A model generated the notes under the pieces. It was not told where the DNA came from. It saw only the letters and a list, made by a program, of their open reading frames with translations, and did no database searches. A DNA stretch of 64,000 bases from positions 248,001 through 312,000 of the forward strand of contig NZ_LUVZ01000043.1 in assembly GCF_001593385.1 (NCBI RefSeq), written 5' to 3'. Positions 33,426-41,977 of this stretch are shown here, one piece after another. Made by a program: the position numbers and the translations under genes. The DNA comes from Chryseobacterium cucumeris. Its GTDB lineage: Bacteria; Bacteroidota; Bacteroidia; Flavobacteriales; Weeksellaceae. How positions within the stretch are numbered: position 1 is the stretch's first letter; each line of letters starts with the position of its first letter.

Positions 33426-33480
33426 CTGGTGAAAGACTCTGTCAGTTTGGAATCGAAGGAGGTCTTTCTAACGGCACCAG
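33426..33480 (-). ncRNA. Minimal Y RNA-like stem-loop Y7
   Basis: CTGGTG pairs with CACCAG; GCCGTTA is the conserved strand; GAAAGAC / GTCTTTC is the inner stem (7 bp) and CTCCTTCG the conserved bulge. It has the same core as Y1-Y6 without the tRNA-like insert. It is the first element after promoter P3. Confidence 0.62.
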
Positions 33481-33491
33481 TATTATTAACA

Positions 33492-33530
33492 CTGCAAAAT
33501 TATATTGTGAGTACGCAATCTATTTACGTA
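33492..33530 (-). promoter_or_regulatory. Promoter and dyad P3 for Y7 and Y8
   Basis: The plus strand reads TACGCAA-TCTAT-TTACGTA at 33512-33530, the most symmetric copy. The minus strand then has TAATTTTG, 9 bp beyond the dyad. It lies 8 bp after the DUF6584 stop codon. Confidence 0.78.
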
Positions 33531-33538
33531 GTTGATTT

Positions 33539-34066
33539 TTATTGAGAAAATAATGATGAAATAATTTCAAAAAGTTTAAAAACCCCTAAAATCGGAAGTA
33601 AAATAATGAATCCGATCAATAAAAAGATTCCTATTTTACTTAAAAAATCTGTTTTGTTTTCTGAATAACTGCCTTTCTCTCTTGTTTTGACTTTGAAAAC
33701 AGGAATCTGTTTTGTGATTTTAAGACTATGTTGTTCAAGTTCAGTGATTACTTTCAATGCATATTCATCAAGCAGTTTTTTATCTCCTCTGAAAACAATA
33801 TCTTTTAAAATGGCATTTCCTGAATTGCTTAAAGACTTTCTGTAAATCTCTACTGCATTTTCCATTTTATTATTCTCTGGTTTAGAAAGAATCCAAAATT
33901 TACCTGCTTCATCAAGAAATCCTGCTTCAAAATAAATCTGTCCTAATCTTCTTCTTAGGGAAAGGTCATTAGGAAACTGATTAATCATATTTCTTAATCT
34001 GTCGCATGCTTTTTTCTTTCTGCCATCTTTAAGATCCTGCTTAATTTTATGCATTAAATTTCCCAT
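33539..34066 (-). CDS. DUF6584 family protein
   Basis: 175 residues from the ATG at 34066 (MGNLMHKIKQDLKDGRKKKA). The N-terminal half is the DUF6584 pattern: IKQDLKDGRKKKACDRLRNMINQFPNDLSLRRRLGQIYFEAGFLDEAGKFWIL, a TPR-like helical hairpin set. The C-terminus has one membrane helix (IGIFLLIGFIILLPILGVF). The frame is open to 34162 but would run into repeat copy B, so the later start is used. It lies between ro60 and the Y RNA promoters on the same strand, so it may be part of the same transcript. Function unknown. Confidence 0.82.
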   Translation of the reverse strand: MGNLMHKIKQDLKDGRKKKACDRLRNMINQFPNDLSLRRRLGQIYFEAGFLDEAGKFWILSKPENNKMENAVEIYRKSLSNSGNAILKDIVFRGDKKLLDEYALKVITELEQHSLKITKQIPVFKVKTREKGSYSENKTDFLSKIGIFLLIGFIILLPILGVFKLFEIISSLFSQ

Positions 34067-34088
34067 ACTTTTATTTTTCATGTAAATA

Positions 34089-34306
34089 TTTGTTCGTTTT
34101 GCCTTGAAGCAAAAGAACCAAAAGTTCAATACCTGGAAACTTTGGCTAAAAATAACCAACACTCTCTAAAAATTCTAAAACTTGCGCGAATGTAATGTAA
34201 CTTCTTCGTTTCAATTTCTGTGTCGCGCTTCAAACAATAGAATTTTCTTAACGTTCGCATAGCTTATTTTCTTAACGCCTCCGTTTCCTATGTCGCATTT
34301 CCATAG
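34089..34306. repeat. 218-bp dispersed repeat, copy B
   Basis: It matches 32471-32688 in the same orientation and over the same length, with scattered substitutions. It fills the gap between the DUF6584 gene and ro60. Confidence 0.8.
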
Positions 34307-34331
34307 GTTTTATTTTTAAAAGCAGTGCCTG

Positions 34332-35849
34332 TTACAGCACTACTTTCTGAATCATTTTTACTGCAGACTTTTTGTCTTCCAACGCGTTCAGTACATCGAA
34401 AATTTTGTCTGACCAACCAGCAATAAGATGTACATCATCCTTCCTGATATCAAGCGGCTGTGTACCATAACCTGCAAGGTCAAAAATATACAGCTTTGCA
34501 TGAGGCGCGATGGCTTTGTACTTTTTCCACACGTCTTCGAAAGAGTTTCTGTTTCCTGTGCTATCCCACATCTGGGTATCAGTGAAAAGCATTACTTTAT
34601 CCACCTGCTCTTTTCTTTTGATAAGGTCTTCCATCACCAGATAACCGTTGGTGGAATATCCTACTTCACCTTCACGTTTGTAGAAGGCATCTACATTCCT
34701 TAAAATACCATTTTTCGGCATTGGAACTCTTAGCCAACGGTCACCGAAGATACCCGTTACCACGTTTTTACACTGTGACTGGAGGATCATAGACATCAGC
34801 AAACCGATATCATACAGCAAAATTTTACTTTTGCTGGAAACTGCTTTCTGCATAGAACCTGACACGTCGGCAGCGATCACCACTGATGTCTCAAAACCAA
34901 AACCTTTGATGTTTCTGGCACTTACCAAAACAGCACTTTCCAGAGCTTCCACTACGGAGGACAGATAAGGAGAATCAAAGTTTTTTAATTCTCTGTAAGC
35001 CGCCAGGAATCGGAATGGGAGCTGTTTTGAATTGGTTACAGCTCTTTCATCGGAAAGGTATCTGCACACTTTGTTCATCGCATCAGACGATACATTAGCT
35101 TCCAGAATATTCCTCAGGTTTCTCATGGTTGCCATATAGCCCAGTTTGTTGCTGAAAATTAATTCTTCCCATTTATTTTTGAAAGCCAGTTTTCTTTCTG
35201 CATCATTTGCAAATTTTGTCTGACCCAAAACTGAAAGCTCCACTTCCCACGTATAAGGAGTTTGCAGTGTATTGTTAGCAATTTTGTTGAAAACTGCCTG
35301 CTGATTTTCATCTTTAGCTTTCGGGTGAACCAGAAATAATGCATCTTTCAGGGTTACTTCTGCTTTTCTGTTATATTTTGCGAACTGGTATTCGTCAAAC
35401 TTATTGAATGATTTTACCAGACCTTTCTGAATCTGTTTGGACAGTTTATTCAGTTTCTTGGTATCTGTTCTTTTATTGGCAAACTGATAGTAAGCCAGCA
35501 ATTCTGTAATTTCATCTGCTCTCTGAATGACTCCATCTACTGTTTTGCTTACAAGGTCTGTACCTGAAGTCTGCTTTGCCAATTCAGTTGTCAAAACCAA
35601 TGGGATAGATCTCAGGTACATATCTTTTCTTGCATATACGGCTAGCTTTGCCACAAATTCAGGATCATTTTTTTTGATCAGAGATTGGATTCTTGCCAAT
35701 CTATCATTTCCTTTTTCATAATTGGCATCTGATAGTCCTGTTGTAACAACAGCACTATACAATTCTTCAGCGGGTGTCATGGCATATGCTTTTGCACCTT
35801 CGTAGTTCTGTACTACTTTATTTTCTTTTTTTAAAAAATTAAATTTCAT
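34332..35849 (-). CDS. rsr: Ro60/TROVE domain ribonucleoprotein
   Basis: 505 residues from the ATG at 35849 (MKFNFLKKENKVVQNYEG). The TROVE domain (about 1-330) forms the HEAT-like ring: AYAMTPAEELYSAVVTTGL, FVAKLAVYARKDMYLRSIPLVLTTELAK, VIQRADEITELLAYYQ, and LGYMATMRNLRNILEANV. A vWA domain follows, with an intact MIDAS motif DVSGSM and FTDTQMWDS. Ro60 binds Y RNAs and the ends of misfolded RNAs and works in RNA quality control, often tethering a nuclease. The frame is open to a TTG at 35933, which lies inside the dyad, so it is not the start. Many Y RNA-like elements lie downstream on the same strand. Confidence 0.95.
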   Translation of the reverse strand: MKFNFLKKENKVVQNYEGAKAYAMTPAEELYSAVVTTGLSDANYEKGNDRLARIQSLIKKNDPEFVAKLAVYARKDMYLRSIPLVLTTELAKQTSGTDLVSKTVDGVIQRADEITELLAYYQFANKRTDTKKLNKLSKQIQKGLVKSFNKFDEYQFAKYNRKAEVTLKDALFLVHPKAKDENQQAVFNKIANNTLQTPYTWEVELSVLGQTKFANDAERKLAFKNKWEELIFSNKLGYMATMRNLRNILEANVSSDAMNKVCRYLSDERAVTNSKQLPFRFLAAYRELKNFDSPYLSSVVEALESAVLVSARNIKGFGFETSVVIAADVSGSMQKAVSSKSKILLYDIGLLMSMILQSQCKNVVTGIFGDRWLRVPMPKNGILRNVDAFYKREGEVGYSTNGYLVMEDLIKRKEQVDKVMLFTDTQMWDSTGNRNSFEDVWKKYKAIAPHAKLYIFDLAGYGTQPLDIRKDDVHLIAGWSDKIFDVLNALEDKKSAVKMIQKVVL

Positions 35850-35926
35850 GGTTACTGTTTTTCTTGTTAAACATGGGAAGGATTGATACTTCCTCTCTGA
35901 TTTCTGATGCAAAGTAAAAACAGTAT

Positions 35927-35945
35927 TGCGCAACCTTTTTGCGTA
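35927..35945 (-). promoter_or_regulatory. Dyad and promoter of ro60
   Basis: TGCGCAA-CCTTT-TTGCGTA is a near-perfect inverted repeat of the same form as the three dyads before the RNA elements. On the minus strand TACTTTG follows at about the same distance (within one base), giving a leader of roughly 55-60 nt before the ATG at 35849. Confidence 0.75.
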
Positions 35946-36272
35946 GGAAATTTTTCTTTATTTTTTTTAGTTTTTTTAATGATTCTTACAGATTATGAAG
36001 GATTACGCGGATTTTAAGTTTTGGCTGAAGCCGAATGAAAGGTGCTGTATTTGAAAGGAGGGCTAAAGACCACCTCTATAGAATAATGCTATATTGAATT
36101 TATTTTAACCACAGATTAACACAGATGCTGTGGCGATATAATTGAATTCATCATTTATCATTTATAATTCATCATTATAAAATCCTTCTATCATTCATTT
36201 TCATGAAAGAAATCGCGCATAGAGCGTTTTCAGATGAGAGTTTTCTAGCTTTGTTATTATTAAAATTAAGCT
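35946..36272. other. Intergenic region between divergent ro60 and VOC gene
   Basis: It contains short dispersed-repeat pieces (CACAGATTAACACAGATG, TCATCATTTATCATTTATAA) and the promoter of the plus-strand VOC gene. There is no coding frame that I can support. Confidence 0.4.
36246..36253 (+). promoter_or_regulatory. -7 promoter box for the VOC gene
   Basis: TAGCTTTG is a perfect TAnnTTTG element 19 bp before the ATG at 36273. TTTTC about 17-20 bp upstream may serve as a weak -33 element. Confidence 0.45.
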
Positions 36273-36725
36273 ATGATTAAAGGAATATATGAGACTCATG
36301 TTCAGGTGAGCAATCTGGAAAATGCAATACAGTTTTACACGGAAGTATTAGGATTAAAACTGGCTCACAAAGATGAAACCAGACCTATTGCTTTTCTATG
36401 GGCGGGAGAAGGAAAACAATTTATGCTGGGGCTTTGGGAGCAAAAGGAGAATCTTCAGACCAGACATTTTGCTTTTTCCAGCAGTAAAGAAGATATTTTG
36501 AATTATTCTGTAGAATTTCTTGAAAAAAAGGATTTAAAACCTTACAATTTTCTAAAAAACGGAACTGTAGAGCCTATGGTATTTGCATGGATGCCTGCAT
36601 TGGCAATTTACTTTAATGATCCAGATGGAAATCAGCTTGAATTTATTTCTATTCTGGAGGGTGAAGGCAGACCGGAACTGGGAGTACTGAGCTATGAGGA
36701 ATGGATGAAGCAGACTGGTAATTAA
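36273..36725 (+). CDS. VOC (glyoxalase/dioxygenase superfamily) protein
   Basis: 150 residues. The start KGIYETHVQVSNLENAIQFYTEVLGLKLAHKDE and the C-terminal IYFNDPDGNQLEFISIL are the classical vicinal oxygen chelate pattern, with a His near the start (ETHVQV) and a Glu in QLEFI as likely metal ligands. The family includes glyoxalase I, fosfomycin resistance proteins and dioxygenases; the substrate cannot be told. It is a single plus-strand gene between the ro60 and SWIM genes. Confidence 0.85.
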   Translation: MIKGIYETHVQVSNLENAIQFYTEVLGLKLAHKDETRPIAFLWAGEGKQFMLGLWEQKENLQTRHFAFSSSKEDILNYSVEFLEKKDLKPYNFLKNGTVEPMVFAWMPALAIYFNDPDGNQLEFISILEGEGRPELGVLSYEEWMKQTGN

Positions 36726-36808
36726 TAAGACACTACTACAACACAGTGGCGCAAGATGTTGCGCCTTTGTGCTGCTCAACAAAATGATAAGATGAGCATC
36801 AGCAGTAT

Positions 36809-38152
36809 TTAAACATTAACCAGTTTTTTCACTGCCAATACATGTTTACAGGGACCTCTTTCCCTCTGATATTTACTGAACCACTCACAGGTACAGCGTT
36901 CTTTTTCTTCCTGAATGATTACTGTATGATGTACACCGGTTCCTCTTACTCTGGCTTCTGTTCTTTCTTTATTATTATTCAAGATTTCTACTTTTCCGTC
37001 TTCAATCAATTTTTCCGCATTTTTTATGGGGGGATTAAGCCCGATAATCCGGCTTAATTTAAATGGAAGTCTACGATAGAAAAATTCTCTGTCATTAAGA
37101 TCATAACCAAGCAATCCCATTGCAGCAAGCCTGCCTGTACTATTTTTAACATTGTCAAAACGGATGTTCTCTTCCAAGGTAAGTCTGCCAGGATTAAAAG
37201 ACTGATTGGCATAGGCATATTTATCCAGCGCATCAATCCACTCATCAGGAACATCTGAAATCAGGCTATCCAACACCGCACCTTCACCTGAAAAACCTCT
37301 CCAGCATTCTCTCGATAAAGAAAAACTTAACCGGATATTTCCCATATTGAGTTGCCATGTTGTAGACTGCATATTAGCATGTGCAAAAACCTGCAAACCA
37401 TCAATATAAGGAAGAAGAGGTTCTAATAGGCGTAGTCTGTGAAGTCCTCCTATACAAACAGAATCTGCAGATTTTACCGGAGAAAAAACTGGTTTATTTC
37501 CTCTCACAATTAAATAATAATCTGATTTCACCACTCCTTTGGGCATTCCTCTGAACAATTGCTGTGTCTGAATCTTATTGAATGTATGACGCTTTTCGGA
37601 TTCTGATAAATACACCTGAACAATTCCCAGTCCTTTGATCCATTTAGCAGGCAATGGTACTTTCCTTTCTATTATTTTGCTTTCCCCCTTGTATAATCCT
37701 ACTTCTTTTTGCCCTACAGAAAGCATAATTTCTTCATTCGGACGTATACTTCCCAGCGCTGTTATCATAGGTTGATTGAAATCCACATTCGTTGTTCCGT
37801 TTTCAAGAAACTCTCCATCCAAGCCTTCAGGAAGTACATCTATTCTTGCATACACTCCTGCACAATGAGAAAAACCTTCAAACCTTAATCTTTCATTTCC
37901 TGCTGTCACTATAGGATCTTTAAGAAGTGCCATCTGAAAAGGTGACAGGTTAAAACTTGATTTCACGATGTTTGAAAGTGTGATCAGACATCGGGCCAAA
38001 ATAAAAGGCTGCCTTACATTTCCCCAGAAAAAACAGGGAATATCAGTATTTTTATCAATCTCACTGTATTTGGCAAGAAATAACTCTTCCAGTGTACCTT
38101 TCCTGACTAAAGAGGATACTCCTGAATAGCTGTAAATAAGCGTATCTTCCAT
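36809..38152 (-). CDS. SWIM zinc-finger protein
   Basis: 447 residues. The C-terminus carries the SWIM signature C-x-C-x(n)-C-x-H as CTCEWFSKYQRERGPCKHVLAV. The long N-terminal part is mixed alpha/beta and includes FILARCLITLSNIVKSSFNLSPFQMALLKDPIVTAG; I do not recognise a catalytic motif there. SWIM proteins of this size (for example YehQ) lie next to MoxR, vWA and HEAT-repeat genes in several bacteria and probably bind nucleic acid or protein. Here it follows the DUF6493 gene by 3 bp, so they are one operon. The ro60 gene lies downstream beyond a plus-strand VOC gene. Confidence 0.85.
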   Translation of the reverse strand: MEDTLIYSYSGVSSLVRKGTLEELFLAKYSEIDKNTDIPCFFWGNVRQPFILARCLITLSNIVKSSFNLSPFQMALLKDPIVTAGNERLRFEGFSHCAGVYARIDVLPEGLDGEFLENGTTNVDFNQPMITALGSIRPNEEIMLSVGQKEVGLYKGESKIIERKVPLPAKWIKGLGIVQVYLSESEKRHTFNKIQTQQLFRGMPKGVVKSDYYLIVRGNKPVFSPVKSADSVCIGGLHRLRLLEPLLPYIDGLQVFAHANMQSTTWQLNMGNIRLSFSLSRECWRGFSGEGAVLDSLISDVPDEWIDALDKYAYANQSFNPGRLTLEENIRFDNVKNSTGRLAAMGLLGYDLNDREFFYRRLPFKLSRIIGLNPPIKNAEKLIEDGKVEILNNNKERTEARVRGTGVHHTVIIQEEKERCTCEWFSKYQRERGPCKHVLAVKKLVNV

Positions 38153-38155
38153 GTT

Positions 38156-40852
38156 CTATTTTTTCAGAAGAAGATTACATATCTTTTTAAGACTCGAGTT
38201 TTCCTTCCAACTGTTTAATTTTTCAACGACTTCCTGATGTACTGAGGAATGGTTCAAAGCCAATACTTCATGGTAGATCTCCAGAATTCTTTTCAGATTG
38301 GTAACCGGCTTCTCCATTTGAAGTAAAATACTGAAGATCAATTCTTCAAGAGCTATATTGTGATTTTTACTTATATTAAGCATGTGGTGCTGTATAAGAT
38401 CGGTCAATCTTTTCACTGGTGCCCATTCTAATTTTTCGTGCAGACCAATCACTCTTCCAAGTCTTGCATTATCCATCATCTGACCAGAAACATGTTCAAG
38501 CCAGATCTCAGCAGCTGTTCCACGAATGGTTTTATCACTATCCAGGAAAATAGTCCCAAGAAACAGATATCCAATTTCATCCAGAGGTTTTTTGATCTGA
38601 TACAGCGTATTGGCAGTATTCAGAACAAGGCTTCTTTCAAAAACTTCTGCAATTCCTGAATAGAAAAGACAGTACTTAATTACCTTCGCCAGGGCATTTG
38701 CAGGTGTATTGGGGAAGCAAAGCATCAGCGCAGGAATTTCATTAAGTTCTTTCTGCTCAGCAACAAAATATTCCATGAATAAAGGTTCTTTTCTTTTTTC
38801 AAGATGGTATTTTGGAATCGTAATATTCAGCTCTACCGGATAGTATGAGTTTTTCTTATTGTCAATGGTTTTCCATTGATAATCTCCCGAAAAGAATTCT
38901 GCAGGAATATTATCATATCCGAAATTTTTAAATTCCTCAAAAGCCGTTTCCGGTGAGCGGGTAATTCCAGCGGTCATCCACCATGAAGGATGTATAAACT
39001 TACCTTCCGGCTTTGCATTTTCTCCAAAGAAGAAAAGTAGTAAGTCTTTATATTCACCTTTTAATCTTTTCTCTGTTTCTTCAATAGCTTTAGAAGTATC
39101 GTCTAAAGCACAACGTTGAAGGGCCAGCTGAATATCCAAATGATGAGGCTCTGCATTATTATTCTGATAATTCTCCAATCTCTCAACCAGCGTTACGGGA
39201 GAAATCCAGCATGGCGCATGGGTGATAGGAAACAACAAAGGAAGTTTATCACCGGATTTTATTTTTTCAACAGCATAGATGGCGATTTCCTTAAATGCCT
39301 GTCTTGCCGGGCAATCTGCCCCTACATCTTCTATAGGTCCCAATTTTTTCTGATAATTGGAGTAAGACTCTCTCGTAGCTTCCTCCTCTTTGGTTTTCTG
39401 GTATATTTTTTCCAGATTCTTTAACTGAATCGGATATTTTTCCATTAAAGCCAGCCCATAATTGATGATTGCATTGCATAATAAAACGTTCAGATAAGGA
39501 ACTTCCCATTTTGCAATGGTTTTACAGGCTTTCAAAAACACAGGTTCCATCAGTTTTACAGATTCTTCATCTACATCTCCTGCAAATCTGATAAATCCAG
39601 TCAAAGCAATATCACAATGGTAGCTATAAGGATTGTCCATTGCTAAAGGCAGATAGAACATGAGATCTTCAAAGTTCTGAAGTACCTGCACTGCATTTTC
39701 ATCTGAAGTCAGCAATAGTTTTTCTGATGCTATCGCCTCAAGTTCCGGCTGTTTTTCTTCAATGTACTTTACCAAAAGAGGACGTACATTGGTTAATATA
39801 TTATCTGAATAATGAGAAAGCGCCACCATCATATTTTCTGAAGCCGGAATGTATTTAAGGATGATCTTCGCTGCTTTTGATTGTATCCCATCATCTTTAC
39901 TGACAAATGCTGTACTTAAAGCCATCCCAAGCATATCCGGATCCATTTTCTTTCTCTGGAATATTTTTTCAGTAAGGCCTAGACTGGAAACCACTACTGT
40001 TTTTACCTCAGAGCTTAATAGATTCGGAAGATAATTTGAAAATTCTTCATTCTTAAATTCTGAAGTTCCCACAATTTTTTTCAAGTGAGATAATATTGTA
40101 TTCACGGCTTTTGATTGTGAAGAAACAAGCCCTGCAAGTAGTTCATCCTGTAGATCAGATAATTCTTCTTCGGTTGGTTTTAATGAGGTAAACGCATCCA
40201 TAAACCAACCCGTGACATTTTTATTAAAATTCCTGTTGGCAGCCAAAAGGCATTCTTTCAGAAATCTTTTTCTTTCAATTTTCTTATCTGCAATCAGTTT
40301 TTGAACAATAGGAAACCATTCTTTACGGAAAGGTAAAGATTTGGAAGGAAATTCACACAAATACCAAAAATGAGTATTGAGTGTTTCAGGGTGGCGGTCA
40401 AGATCTGCGGGATAATTGCTCAGATGATGTCCCAGCAATTCTGGTTTGGGCTGTACATATCCTTTCTCCGTCCATCCTAAAATATCTTTATAATTAAATG
40501 CTGTAAATTCAGCTTCAACAGATTCATTGATAAAGTCTGAAAACCAATCCGGGCATCCCCATTCCAGTATCTGATCAGTCTGTTCTACATTACGGAAAAG
40601 ACTCCAATAGTTTTTACCAAAATTCTTTTTGTCCATGCAGACAAATGAAGCAATATCTATGATGGAATGCTGATTCACAGATCCTGCCGTATGGTAGGAG
40701 TTTTTAGTCATTACAATTTTACTGATCTCGCGGTCCATTTTCTTTATAGACGGTACCAGTGTTTTCCTTTCTTCAATACTAAGCTCTTTTAGAAAGGGAA
40801 TAATCTCATGTATTTTTTCCTCATTAAGGATCTCATAAAGTCTTTCTTTCAT
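38156..40852 (-). CDS. DUF6493-type large helical repeat protein
   Basis: 898 residues, nearly all helical, with HEAT-like spacing. It begins MKERLYEILNEEKIHEIIPFLKELSIEERKTLVPSIKKMDREI and later has VVVSSLGLTEKIFQRKKMDPDMLGMALSTAF and IHAPCW-like ITHAPCWISPVTLVERLENYQ. These are the parts that I associate with DUF6493 proteins that partner SWIM zinc-finger proteins. There is no nuclease or NTPase motif. I infer a scaffold for a MoxR/vWA or SWIM-type complex. It leads the operon, 3 bp from the SWIM gene. Confidence 0.75.
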   Translation of the reverse strand: MKERLYEILNEEKIHEIIPFLKELSIEERKTLVPSIKKMDREISKIVMTKNSYHTAGSVNQHSIIDIASFVCMDKKNFGKNYWSLFRNVEQTDQILEWGCPDWFSDFINESVEAEFTAFNYKDILGWTEKGYVQPKPELLGHHLSNYPADLDRHPETLNTHFWYLCEFPSKSLPFRKEWFPIVQKLIADKKIERKRFLKECLLAANRNFNKNVTGWFMDAFTSLKPTEEELSDLQDELLAGLVSSQSKAVNTILSHLKKIVGTSEFKNEEFSNYLPNLLSSEVKTVVVSSLGLTEKIFQRKKMDPDMLGMALSTAFVSKDDGIQSKAAKIILKYIPASENMMVALSHYSDNILTNVRPLLVKYIEEKQPELEAIASEKLLLTSDENAVQVLQNFEDLMFYLPLAMDNPYSYHCDIALTGFIRFAGDVDEESVKLMEPVFLKACKTIAKWEVPYLNVLLCNAIINYGLALMEKYPIQLKNLEKIYQKTKEEEATRESYSNYQKKLGPIEDVGADCPARQAFKEIAIYAVEKIKSGDKLPLLFPITHAPCWISPVTLVERLENYQNNNAEPHHLDIQLALQRCALDDTSKAIEETEKRLKGEYKDLLLFFFGENAKPEGKFIHPSWWMTAGITRSPETAFEEFKNFGYDNIPAEFFSGDYQWKTIDNKKNSYYPVELNITIPKYHLEKRKEPLFMEYFVAEQKELNEIPALMLCFPNTPANALAKVIKYCLFYSGIAEVFERSLVLNTANTLYQIKKPLDEIGYLFLGTIFLDSDKTIRGTAAEIWLEHVSGQMMDNARLGRVIGLHEKLEWAPVKRLTDLIQHHMLNISKNHNIALEELIFSILLQMEKPVTNLKRILEIYHEVLALNHSSVHQEVVEKLNSWKENSSLKKICNLLLKK

Positions 40853-40886
40853 GGTGCTTTAATTTGATGTATAAATTTGTTTCAGG

Positions 40887-41156
40887 TTATTCATTTTTTC
40901 CATTCTTTAGGTTGTCTGACAAGATTTTTTTCATCCCAGACTGATTTTGTTTTAACAGTTCATGATAAAGCCTAAGGAAATTTTCAGCATTCAAAACTGT
41001 CTTTTCAACTGTTGAAAGAATGGGCATCAGCAGTTTTCCGGAAGCAGCATTCCAACTGGTAATCACACGGATAAGTTTGGGAATTTTGTAGATAAATCCT
41101 TTTATCTGATTCCATTCAAAACTTAACTTTTTACCGATTATTATTCCCCACTTCAT
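40887..41156 (-). CDS. Small hypothetical protein
   Basis: About 89 residues from the ATG at 41156. It is basic and helical (KKLSFEWNQIKGFIYKIPKLIRVI, LLMPILSTVEKTVLNAENFLRLYHELL). It lies 34 bp upstream of the DUF6493 gene on the same strand, so it may begin that operon. I do not recognise it, and it could be a remnant; the codon use is similar to that of its neighbours. Confidence 0.45.
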   Translation of the reverse strand: MKWGIIIGKKLSFEWNQIKGFIYKIPKLIRVITSWNAASGKLLMPILSTVEKTVLNAENFLRLYHELLKQNQSGMKKILSDNLKNGKNE

Positions 41157-41977
41157 TTCTTTAAAATTATTCAAAAACATCCTGTTTATAAGGCTTCAAA
41201 AGCCGTACCACAGAGCGTTTCATAGTATTAAACAGTCCCAAAAGCATGAATAAACAAAGCCTCTTCAGGGAAGCGCATTCTGTTTCATCCAAACATTCGG
41301 AAACACAATATCTATTTACATAAAAACACTGATATACAACACTTAATGAGTTTTACTATTTTTTTCCTGTAAAAGCAGAGTCTGAAAAACAGGATACCAC
41401 ATATAAAATTCTCATCAGATTATTATCATAAACACCTTGATAAAATTGAATGAAGTATTTAAAAAAGAAGTATTATCAGGAATATAACGATCAAAGAATT
41501 CACTGACAATATCAACAGGTGTCTTGCCATATCCGGAATTCTGTTATTTGTAATCGTTTCCTGTTTTACAATACGTCAACAGTTTAAATTTTTCACCTGA
41601 AAACCTTTATCAATAAGCATAAACTCATTCTTATCGGCTAAAATAAAAAAAAATGACTGACAGACAGTAAATTATCCCATAAAAGTGATTTTTTTAACAA
41701 ATATTAAGTTAATTAAAACAATGGCTATCAAAGCCGTTGATAACATAAAAACAATTCCCTGTTTAAAGATATATTAATAAAAAAGTGGTTAAAAGCGTTA
41801 TATAATGATATTTACACAACATTTGGTGTCTTAATTCCAGAATTTAAGATACCTTATAACCAATTATGTTAGCTTACTAATACGTTAATTTTTTTTAAAA
41901 TAATAAAAACAGGATTGTAATTCGCTAAATTTTATATATTTGCAAAATAAAATGTTTGACAACTCAAATACTTTTCA
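41157..41977. other. 821-bp intergenic region
   Basis: This is the largest gap without a gene in the right half. It is AT-rich and non-repetitive, with no frame above about 40 codons that looks coding. The MarR-operon promoter lies at its right end. I see no RNA structure that I can support. Confidence 0.45.
41915..41942 (+). promoter_or_regulatory. Promoter of the MarR operon
   Basis: TTG at 41915-41917 and a perfect TATATTTG (41935-41942) are 17 bp apart, 35 bp before the ATG of the MarR gene. Confidence 0.5.

Noticed and set aside
31735..33540. Decayed tRNA gene cluster
   Set aside because: The half-tRNA pieces look like debris at first, but the reversed order is kept three times with intact, different pairs, so permutation within a structured RNA explains them better.
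35850..35933. Longer N-terminus for the Ro60 protein
   Set aside because: It would start from a TTG inside the shared dyad and upstream of the mapped promoter position, and the extra residues do not resemble TROVE proteins.
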